Below, piece by piece: positions 1 through 5,434 of a stretch of DNA of 7,824 nucleotides. Location: positions 1-7,824 of the forward strand of contig CAKVBV010000083.1 in the NCBI GenBank assembly GCA_934725535.1. Direction: 5' to 3'. The stretch is from an uncultured Bacteroidales bacterium (GTDB lineage Bacteria > Bacteroidota > Bacteroidia > Bacteroidales > Paludibacteraceae). A program made the translations under genes and the position numbers. The number at the start of each line of letters is the position of its first letter. Within the stretch, counting starts at the first letter, position 1. The notes beneath the pieces are model-generated. The model worked only from the letters and a program-made list of their open reading frames with translations, was not told where the DNA came from and searched no databases.

Positions 1-492
1 GATGCCTGCGGGTAGGGGGCTGGCAGGTGTGGTGCCGCTTGTGGGGAAAATACGGGAGGAAAGTGGCTCTCCCGTTTGAGGATTGATGCCGAAGATGAGG
101 TCGGGTAAGGTGGGTAAGGCGGGGAGGGCGTAAGGGGGGTCGGCAAAGATGAAGTCGAATTGCAAATGGCAGGCAGCGATGTATTTGAAGACATCGCCAC
201 GGACCACACGGAGGTTGGTGATGCCCAGTTGCTTGCACGTGGAGATGATGAAGTTCTGCTGCGTATGCGCCATCTCAACCGATGTTACTTCACGTGCACC
301 GCGGCTGACAAACTCAAGTCCGATACCGCCCGTACCCGCGAACAGGTCGAGCATATCCACACCGTCAAAGTCCATACGGTTGGTCAGGAGATTGAACAGA
401 CTCTCCTTGGCAAAGTCCGTGGTAGGACGCGCGGTTATATTTTTAGGGGGCATCAAACGACGCCCCCCATACGTTCCAGAGATAATTCTCAT
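1..492 (-). CDS. rsmD: RsmD, 16S rRNA (guanine966-N2)-methyltransferase, 3' part outside the window
   Basis: The ATG is at 492-490 on the minus strand and the frame stays open to base 1, giving the first 164 residues. The protein opens with MRIISGTYGGRR, typical of RsmD. ARPTTDFAKESLF follows at 21-33, the SAM-binding loop DLFAGTGGIGLE at 49-60 and the catalytic DPPY tetrad at 118-121. RsmD uses S-adenosylmethionine to methylate G966 of 16S rRNA in the 30S subunit. The family is usually about 180-200 residues, so only the end should be missing. Residues 135-164 are odd: instead of the expected short helix leading into a GG(L/F)xxLEH strand, the frame reads a Pro/Ser/Thr-rich stretch, which suggests an inserted loop. 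The start has no clear Shine-Dalgarno sequence. The next gene upstream on the same strand lies 421 bp away, so rsmD probably has its own promoter, but I found no TAnnTTTG box for it. Confidence 0.93.
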   Translation of the reverse strand, partial: MRIISGTYGGRRLMPPKNITARPTTDFAKESLFNLLTNRMDFDGVDMLDLFAGTGGIGLEFVSRGAREVTSVEMAHTQQNFIISTCKQLGITNLRVVRGDVFKYIAACHLQFDFIFADPPYALPALPTLPDLIFGINPQTGEPLSSRIFPTSGTTPASPLPAGI

Positions 493-519
493 AAAATACC
501 TATGACCTTATTATCATAT

Positions 520-640
520 TACCCATTGAGTACCCATTGGCAACTTACCAACAACTTGCCAAACCCTTGCCATGTTTTTACTGAATACTTGCCGACCCCT
601 TTCCGAGTGCTTATTGAGTACTTGGCAAGTATTTACTAAA
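520..640. repeat. Array of eleven degenerate 11-bp tandem units
   Basis: Cutting 520-640 every 11 bases gives eleven units in register, with no slippage. The approximate consensus is TACTTGCCGAG. Units 1 and 2 share TACCCATTG, units 3 and 4 share AACTT-CCAA, and units 7 and 10 are TACTTGCCGAC and TACTTGGCAAG. Individual units diverge strongly, but the T-rich centre and the A near position 10 recur. The units at 584-593 and 624-633 also form a 10-bp inverted repeat (AATACTTGCC/GGCAAGTATT). The array sits 28 bp upstream of the rsmD start, where its promoter should lie. Function unknown. Confidence 0.7.
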
Positions 641-642
641 AA

Positions 643-715
643 GCAACCATCTTCAAGACAACGCCCCCAATATACCCAATGCGATGCATCGTGGTATATT
701 CTTGAAGATGGTTGC
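643..715 (-). terminator. Compound hairpin, candidate terminator for leftward transcription
   Basis: A perfect 16-bp inverted repeat (643-658 with 700-715, GCAACCATCTTCAAGA) encloses a second 8-bp arm pair (669-676 AATATACC with 693-700 GGTATATT, sharing one base with the outer arm). At the tip is a 10-bp palindrome, CGATGCATCG (682-691). A 10-base bulge (659-668) lies on one side only. Read on the minus strand, the outer stem is followed at once by TTTTTAG, as in an intrinsic terminator. This fits the end of the transcript from the membrane protein gene at 914-1678. The plus strand has no comparable T tract. The length and nesting are more than a terminator needs, so it could also be a small mobile repeat. 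Confidence 0.5.
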
Positions 716-750
716 ATCTTAATAATCGTACATTTTCAAGGGCGGCGTAA

Positions 751-794
751 AGGTTGCCTATCCCTTGCTCATCCCTTGCGTATCCCTTGCTGTT
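751..794. repeat. Second cluster of 11-bp tandem units
   Basis: Three contiguous 11-base units at 759-791 read TATCCCTTGCT, CATCCCTTGCG and TATCCCTTGCT, so the first and third are identical. Shifted to the register of the larger array they begin CCCTTGC, like its unit CCCTTGCCATG (564-574). A weaker unit, AGGTTGCCTAT, precedes them at 751-761. The shared period and motif suggest that both clusters have one origin, with the hairpin at 643-715 lying between them. Confidence 0.7.
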
Positions 795-913
795 TGACCC
801 GACTTTGCAGGGGGCGTGTCAGCAGGGAGTAATCTTAAAAAACGACACTTTTTGCAATGGATTCGCAGACAGGGCAGGGTAAAGATACGACCCTTTTGCG
901 GGGACAACGGGGA

Positions 914-1678
914 TTACTCCCAGTTGCCGGCGTTGTTGTTCGGGGCCTCTACGGAACCTACTTTCAGTCCCGGGTAGTGCTCCAACTTCTTCTCCTTGTC
1001 GATAAGGTTGACACGCTCCTGATTATCAAGGTCGTGGAGGTAGGTGTCGTAGTGCGCGCGAATCTCGAAGATAGGCACGCGGATACCCTGGGAAGTGGTG
1101 TAGTTGTTATTGGTCTCCACCTCGAACTTCACCTTGTCGGTGTAAGGGATATAGATGATTTGCCCGATAGTAGCCTCGGTGTACTGCCCCTTGTAGAGCG
1201 ATTGAATCATGTTGGTGAAGATGGTATCGCGGCGGAAGCCCTGCAAGCCCTCGTGGATAACCTCTTTGTCGTTCTCCCAGACGTACTGATAGAGTTGGTT
1301 GAGGCTGTCGGGACCTTGGAAATTCATCTTGCGCTGTGCCTTGATGCGTGCGCGCTCCATGATTTTAGCCGCTTTGTTCTCGGTCATACCGTCCTCGAGT
1401 TGCTTCTCGGAGAGTGAGCCCTCTTTGAGTACTTCCTTCTTGGGAGCGGTCTTCAGATATTGTACCAACGAGTCCAAATCGGCGGTGAAATAGCCCTTGT
1501 CCAGACGGAACTGCGCCTCGGCAGTACGGAGACTGATGAGGTTGTTGATGACCGCTTTCTCGCGGATAGCGCGCTGCTCCTCGAAGCGAATGGGGGTAAC
1601 AACGCTCATAATGCAGAGATACGCCATGAGAATCACGGCAATACCGAGCAAAACTCGAATGATGATTTTAGATTTCAT
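914..1678 (-). CDS. Membrane-anchored protein of unknown function (Bacteroidales-type)
   Basis: Complete 254-residue frame, ATG at 1678 and TAA ending at 914. A short basic N-terminus and one hydrophobic helix (about residues 6-27) suggest an inner-membrane anchor with the rest in the periplasm. No lipobox or signal-peptidase site stands out. After the anchor comes a charged helix with an SLRTAEAQFRLDKGYFTADLDSL stretch (about 49-71), recalling the N-terminal layout of pseudopilin-like proteins. A Lys/Glu-rich coiled-coil-like segment spans about 78-115, and beta-rich sequence about 170-210. I recall similar uncharacterised proteins in Bacteroides but know no function for them. A consensus promoter lies upstream at 1738-1769, which supports this start with a leader of about 57 nt. 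Its promoter overlaps that of the divergent RelA/SpoT gene. Confidence 0.85.
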   Translation of the reverse strand: MKSKIIIRVLLGIAVILMAYLCIMSVVTPIRFEEQRAIREKAVINNLISLRTAEAQFRLDKGYFTADLDSLVQYLKTAPKKEVLKEGSLSEKQLEDGMTENKAAKIMERARIKAQRKMNFQGPDSLNQLYQYVWENDKEVIHEGLQGFRRDTIFTNMIQSLYKGQYTEATIGQIIYIPYTDKVKFEVETNNNYTTSQGIRVPIFEIRAHYDTYLHDLDNQERVNLIDKEKKLEHYPGLKVGSVEAPNNNAGNWE

Positions 1679-1737
1679 ATCACGCTTTGTTATAAATTTC
1701 GGTTTTCAGGTTCGCGCACGGCACGCAAAAACCGCCG

Positions 1738-1769
1738 CAAAAGTACAAATAGTTTTCGATATATGCAAA
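1738..1769 (-). promoter_or_regulatory. Bacteroidota promoter for the 254-residue membrane protein gene
   Basis: On the minus strand, TTTG (1769-1766), exactly 20 bp, then TACTTTTG (1745-1738) matches the Bacteroidota primary sigma-factor consensus TTTG-N19-21-TAnnTTTG. Transcription should begin near 1735. It overlaps the divergent promoter at 1754-1785. Confidence 0.8.
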
Positions 1770-1785
1770 TAATTTCGTAATTTTG
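1754..1785 (+). promoter_or_regulatory. Bacteroidota promoter for the RelA/SpoT-recR run
   Basis: TAATTTTG at 1778-1785 matches TAnnTTTG. The -33 box 20 bp upstream is TTTC (1754-1757), one base off TTTG. Transcription should begin near 1788, leaving a leader of about 19 nt before the ATG at 1807. This placement rules out an in-frame TTG at 1783, which lies inside the promoter, as the start of the protein. Confidence 0.7.
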
Positions 1786-1806
1786 CAGGCGAAAAAGAGG
1801 ACGAGA

Positions 1807-3249
1807 ATGGAGGATAGCAATCAGGTACTATACAAGATACTGTTGGAGCGGCTGGAGTTGCTCCGTCAGTTGGACAAGGAGGGCGATTCGGACCGCCGCC
1901 GGCACGTGGCGCGTGAGACGAGTGCGCTGCATGCGCCGTTGGCGCACCGGTTGGGCTTGTATGCGATAAAGACCGAGATGGAAGACCTCGCACTGAAGTT
2001 CACCGATTACGACACCTATAAATATATAGCGCATGCGCTGAACGAGAAGAAAGCCCAGCGCGATGCGTATATTGCCGCGTTTATTGCGCCGCTTGAGAAG
2101 AAACTGAAGGAGGAAGGCTTTGTCTGCACCATTAAGGGTCGCCCGAAATCCATACACAGCATCTATCACAAGATGCAGGTGCAGCACTGCGATGTGGACA
2201 GGATATACGATTTGTTTGCTATTCGCATTATCTTGGACTCGCCATTGGAGCGCGAGAAACAGGACTGCTGGCAGGTGTATTCGCTCATCACGGATATGTA
2301 CAAGCCCAACCCGAAGCGGCTCCGCGACTGGCTGAGCGTGCCCAAAGAGAACGGTTACGAGAGTCTGCATACGACGGTGCTCGGTCCCGAAGACAAGTGG
2401 GTGGAGGTGCAGATACGCACGCGCCGTATGGACGAAGTGGCGGAGAAAGGCGTGGCGGCGCACTGGGCATACAAGGGCGTGGACGGACACAGGCTGAATA
2501 CCGACAGGCAGAGCGTATACGTGTTCACGCCGACGGGCGACCTGAAAAGGCTGCCTGCAGGGGCGACGGTGCTGGATTTTGCGTTTTCGGTGCATAGCGA
2601 AGTGGGGTGCCACTGCGTAGGCGGGCGTATTCGCAACCAGAATGTCAGCATCCGTCAGCAGTTGCAGAACGGCGACCAAGTGGAGATACTGACCTCGCCC
2701 AACCAACACCCGTCGGCGGACTGGCTGAATGTGGTGGTCTCGACCCGCGCAAAAAATAAGATTCGGCAGTCGCTGAAGGAGGTGGAGTATCGCAATGCCG
2801 CCGAGGGGCGCGAGACATTGGAACGGCGTTTCAAGAACTGGAAAGTGGAATACGACGAGGGACGTGTGTCGCGATTGGCGGTGAAATTAGGGTACAAGGC
2901 GGTGAGCGATCTGTACCAGTCCATTGCGCTCGGCAAGGAAGATGTGCTGAGAATCAAGGATATATACCAGAATCTTGACGCTCCTCACGAGGTAGTGCCA
3001 CATACTGCGCCGACCTACCAGCCTACGCCGCAGGAGGCATTGGCATTGGAGGTGGACGTGAATGTGAAGAACGTGGACTATAACCTCGCAAAGTGCTGTA
3101 ACCCTGTGCCTTGCGACCCGATATTCGGCTTCGTGAGCATCACCAAAGGCATACGTATCCACCGCTGCGACTGCCCGAATGCGGAGCACATGCGTGAGCG
3201 GTATCCGTACCGCGTTATCCCCGCGAGGTGGGCGAAAAAGGAGAAATAA
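1807..3249 (+). CDS. relA: RelA/SpoT-family (p)ppGpp synthetase lacking HD and ACT domains
   Basis: 480 residues from the ATG at 1807, with AGAGG six bases upstream. Residues 34-68 match the linker after the HD domain (ARET...APLAHRLGLYAIKTEMEDLALK). The synthetase domain spans about 70-225: GRPKSIHSIYHKM (111-123), YDLFAIRI (134-141) and VEVQIRT (199-205), with the Asp and Glu expected for Mg2+ binding and catalysis. TGS is about 236-297. The Cys/His zinc-finger-like domain is at about 424-460 (CC at 430-431, HRCDCPN at 452-458). It makes (p)ppGpp from ATP and GTP/GDP for the stringent response. Long family members have about 700 or more residues. Here the HD hydrolase domain is absent, except perhaps a degenerate last helix at 8-22 without its catalytic residues, and the chain stops where ACT should begin. 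Hydrolysis must come from another enzyme. The stop overlaps the recR start. Confidence 0.92.
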   Translation: MEDSNQVLYKILLERLELLRQLDKEGDSDRRRHVARETSALHAPLAHRLGLYAIKTEMEDLALKFTDYDTYKYIAHALNEKKAQRDAYIAAFIAPLEKKLKEEGFVCTIKGRPKSIHSIYHKMQVQHCDVDRIYDLFAIRIILDSPLEREKQDCWQVYSLITDMYKPNPKRLRDWLSVPKENGYESLHTTVLGPEDKWVEVQIRTRRMDEVAEKGVAAHWAYKGVDGHRLNTDRQSVYVFTPTGDLKRLPAGATVLDFAFSVHSEVGCHCVGGRIRNQNVSIRQQLQNGDQVEILTSPNQHPSADWLNVVVSTRAKNKIRQSLKEVEYRNAAEGRETLERRFKNWKVEYDEGRVSRLAVKLGYKAVSDLYQSIALGKEDVLRIKDIYQNLDAPHEVVPHTAPTYQPTPQEALALEVDVNVKNVDYNLAKCCNPVPCDPIFGFVSITKGIRIHRCDCPNAEHMRERYPYRVIPARWAKKEK

Positions 3250-3872
3250 TGGACAGCAACTACCCATCTATACTGCTTGGCAATGCGGTGAACCAGTTTG
3301 CTTCGCTGCCCGGAGTGGGGCGCAAGACGGCGTTGCGGTTAGTGCTTCACCTGTTGCGGCAGCCCGACAAAGACGTGGAGGCGTTTGCGGGTGCACTGAC
3401 CACCCTCAAGCACGATGTGCATTATTGCCGCGTGTGCCACACCATTTCTGACCATGAAGTGTGCCCGATTTGCCAGTCGCACTCGCGTGACCGGCAGACG
3501 ATTTGCGTGGTGGAGAACGTGCAGGACGTGATGTCGATTGAGAATACGGGGCAGTACCACGGTTTGTACCACGTGCTGGGCGGGGTGATTTCGCCCATGG
3601 ACGGTGTGGGTCCGTCGGATTTGGAGATAGATTCATTGGTGGCTCGCATTGCTCCCGAAGAGGTGAAAGAGGTGATTTTGGCATTGCCGACCACCATGGA
3701 GGGCGACACAACCAACTTCTATATCTACCGCCGGTTGCAGAATGTGGCAGGTGACAATGGCTTGCGTATCAGTCAGATAGCGCGTGGTGTGGCAGTAGGC
3801 AACGAGTTGGAGTATACGGACGAGATAACTCTGGGGCGGTCCATCGTCAACAGGATAGAGTTCAAAGCATAA
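3249..3872 (+). CDS. recR: Recombination mediator protein RecR
   Basis: 207 residues, close to the usual 200. The start is the ATG at 3249, which shares TAATG with the upstream stop; an in-frame GTG at 3228 would lie inside the upstream gene. Domains in order are a helix-hairpin-helix with LPGVGRKTALRL (20-31), a four-Cys zinc finger (C60, C63, C72, C75), and a Toprim domain from about 84 with VVEN (87-90). LGGVISPMDGVGPSDL (110-125) and a C-terminal RGVAVGNELEYTDEITLGRS (179-198) follow; both are typical of RecR. With RecO, and RecF where present, RecR loads RecA onto SSB-coated single-stranded DNA at gaps. The overlap implies translational coupling to the RelA/SpoT homologue. Confidence 0.97.
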   Translation: MDSNYPSILLGNAVNQFASLPGVGRKTALRLVLHLLRQPDKDVEAFAGALTTLKHDVHYCRVCHTISDHEVCPICQSHSRDRQTICVVENVQDVMSIENTGQYHGLYHVLGGVISPMDGVGPSDLEIDSLVARIAPEEVKEVILALPTTMEGDTTNFYIYRRLQNVAGDNGLRISQIARGVAVGNELEYTDEITLGRSIVNRIEFKA

Positions 3873-3891
3873 CCATTTAATAATAAGCACA

Positions 3892-4359
3892 ATGAAAGAA
3901 AAGATTATTCGCTCGCTCAACGGGTACTATTACGGCATATTGGTGCTGACATTGCTAGTCGGTACGCTGTGTTATTTCCTGATAATGAAAGGGTTAGTAG
4001 CACCTATTGACCGTATGTCCACGCTCGGCAAAGTGCTGCAATACGCGGTGATTATCGACGCGCTCTGCACTATTCCGCTGGGGCTGTATGCGGGCAAACG
4101 CAAATGCCAGTTTTTGAGTACGCTGGCGGACGACAACAACGAGAAATGGCAGGGCTACAAGCAGATGGCTACGACACGTATCTTGCTGGTTAGCAATAGT
4201 ATGGTGCTCGGCATAGCGGCGTTTTATCTGATGAGTTGCTACCAGTCGATGCTGTGGATAACCGCCGTGGCTGCCATAGGCTGGATATTCACCAAACCGA
4301 CCGTGCGCAAGATGGAACTGGAGTTGCAACCCAAAGACAACAATGCAGAAACGTACTAA
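3892..4359 (+). CDS. Small four-helix membrane protein, function unknown
   Basis: 155 residues, beginning 19 bp after recR, in the same run. Four hydrophobic segments are visible: about 12-34, 48-67, 94-116 and 118-134. A basic and polar loop with GKRKCQFLSTLADDNNEKWQ (68-87) lies between helices 2 and 3, and the tail is charged. The positive clusters at 68-71 and after 134 suggest both termini face the cytoplasm. No catalytic motif is visible. I recall small membrane proteins at this position next to recR in other Bacteroidales, but know no function. A coding region is supported by the operon-like spacing, a sensible membrane pattern and the full-length open frame. Confidence 0.85.
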   Translation: MKEKIIRSLNGYYYGILVLTLLVGTLCYFLIMKGLVAPIDRMSTLGKVLQYAVIIDALCTIPLGLYAGKRKCQFLSTLADDNNEKWQGYKQMATTRILLVSNSMVLGIAAFYLMSCYQSMLWITAVAAIGWIFTKPTVRKMELELQPKDNNAETY

Positions 4360-4394
4360 AATCGCACATCGTAAATTCGTAAATCATACATCTT

Positions 4395-4814
4395 ATGACT
4401 ATAGCAGTAGATTTTGACGGGACAATCGTCACCCATGAATACCCGAATATCGGCAAACCCATACCGTTTGCCATTGAGACGCTGAAGAAATTGCAGCAAG
4501 AAGACCACCACCAGCTCATCTTGTGGAGTTGCCGCGAGGGGCGTCTGCTGCAGGAGGCGGTGGACTATTGTGCCGCCCGCGGGTTGGAGTTCTATGCCGT
4601 CAATAGCAATTTTCCTGAGGAGACCTCGGAGATTGTGCGGGCAAGGAAGTTGGAAGCCGACCTTTTTATAGACGACCGCAACTTGGGCGGCATACCCGAT
4701 TGGGGTATTATTTATCAGATGATTCACAGCGGGAGTCCGTTCAAACCCGCGTCCGGCAGTACCTCGGAGCCGCAGAAAAAGCAGAAAGGCGGTTTGTTCG
4801 GGCTGTTTAAGTAG
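4395..4814 (+). CDS. Small HAD-superfamily hydrolase (BT0820-like)
   Basis: 139 residues. HAD motif I is VDFDGTIV (5-12), with D6 as nucleophile and D8 as acid/base. Motif II is LILWS (41-45), with S45. K85 in RKLEADLF is the likely motif III Lys, and IDDRN (92-96) is motif IV with D93 and D94. The chain is capless or nearly so: no space is left between motifs for a large cap domain. The sequence resembles a Bacteroides thetaiotaomicron HAD protein (BT0820) as I remember it; its substrate is unknown to me. A low-complexity tail (about 118-132) ends in GGLFGLFK, a possible short amphipathic anchor. It starts 35 bp after the membrane protein gene, and the spacer carries a doubled TCGTAAAT. Confidence 0.9.
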   Translation: MTIAVDFDGTIVTHEYPNIGKPIPFAIETLKKLQQEDHHQLILWSCREGRLLQEAVDYCAARGLEFYAVNSNFPEETSEIVRARKLEADLFIDDRNLGGIPDWGIIYQMIHSGSPFKPASGSTSEPQKKQKGGLFGLFK

Positions 4815-4870
4815 CAAGGAATTTTGTTGGTGGATAGTTATAGGTTGGTTATATGTTGTAAGGTAATAGT

Positions 4871-5416
4871 ATGATTCGCTTGCGCAAATTAGAGCCATCC
4901 GACCTCCCGTTTCTGTATCAATGGGAGAATGATTCGTCCGCTTGGGCGGATTCGGACACGCATAATCCCCTGTCCCGTCAGGACTTGCGTGCGTATATCG
5001 AGTCCACTACGGGCGACATATATAAGGATGGTCAGTTGCGTCTAATGATTTGTGAGGACACACCCTCCATGGACGGCACGCAACCACAAGCCTCAACGAC
5101 GCTTGGTTGCATTGATTTGTTCGATTTTGACGCCCGCAACGGCAAGGCGGCTATCGGTTTGTATGTCGCTCCTGAAGCCCGCAGACGTGGGGTAGGGCAT
5201 GAGGCTGTTCGCCAACTGCTGCATTATGCGTTTGATTTTCTGCATCTTAGAATGGTATATTCTATTGTCGGGACAACGAATACTGCCAGTTCGAGGGTGT
5301 TTGAAGATGTAGGATTTACGCCGTCTGCCACCTTGAAGGCATGGACATTGGAGGGTGATGCGGTGGTGTGGCAGAAGCAAAGCACAGGTAGTGATAAAGA
5401 TAAAAATAAAAAGTAA
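4871..5416 (+). CDS. GNAT-family N-acetyltransferase (RimJ/RimL-like)
   Basis: 181 residues. It opens with IRLRKLEPSDLPFLYQWEND, typical of RimJ/RimL-like GNATs. The acetyl-CoA pyrophosphate loop RRRGVG (104-109) lies within the motif-A segment LYVAPEARRRGVGHEAV (97-113). NTASSRVFEDVGF (137-149) is the usual C-terminal GNAT signature. A loop at about 62-78 is rich in Pro, Thr and Gln, and the C-terminal tail is Lys/Asp-rich. The enzyme would transfer acetyl from acetyl-CoA to an amine; the substrate cannot be read from the sequence. Its stop is 18 bp before der, so the two are probably co-transcribed. The 56-bp gap upstream holds no convincing promoter. Confidence 0.92.
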   Translation: MIRLRKLEPSDLPFLYQWENDSSAWADSDTHNPLSRQDLRAYIESTTGDIYKDGQLRLMICEDTPSMDGTQPQASTTLGCIDLFDFDARNGKAAIGLYVAPEARRRGVGHEAVRQLLHYAFDFLHLRMVYSIVGTTNTASSRVFEDVGFTPSATLKAWTLEGDAVVWQKQSTGSDKDKNKK

Positions 5417-5434
5417 CAACAAAATATACATACT

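Larger units (their letters stand above)
493..913. other. 421-bp repeat-rich gap between two leftward genes
   Basis: No credible protein gene is present on either strand; the frames that stay open cross the repeats or run antisense to rsmD. The gap holds an eleven-unit 11-bp array (520-640), a compound inverted repeat (643-715) and a second cluster of 11-bp units (751-794). The remaining 795-913, just downstream of the 254-residue membrane protein gene, shows no further structure that I can support. No TAnnTTTG promoter box was seen for rsmD on the minus strand. Confidence 0.7.

Noticed and set aside
160..639. Long plus-strand frames opposite rsmD and through the 11-bp array
   Set aside because: The first part is antisense to a clear rsmD gene, and the rest is the repeat array, whose 11-base period gives a false regular pattern of residues.
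520..794. CRISPR array
   Set aside because: Units are 11 bp with no unique spacers between them.
857..1417. 186-codon plus-strand frame rich in Val and Leu
   Set aside because: It is the antisense shadow of the 254-residue membrane protein gene, which has its own consensus promoter.
1783..1806. Upstream TTG start adding eight residues to the RelA/SpoT homologue
   Set aside because: The TTG lies within the -7 promoter box, upstream of the expected transcription start.
1828..2709. 293-codon minus-strand frame
   Set aside because: It lies antisense to the conserved synthetase and TGS domains of the RelA/SpoT homologue; high-GC codons keep the opposite frame open.
4359..4393. Doubled TCGTAAAT between the membrane protein and HAD genes, possible operator
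   Set aside because: Only two 8-base copies in a short AT-rich spacer, with no promoter next to them; similar runs are common in Bacteroidales spacers.
4815..4870. Possible promoter ahead of the GNAT gene (TTTG at 4823-4826)
   Set aside because: No TAnnTTTG box lies 19-21 bp downstream.
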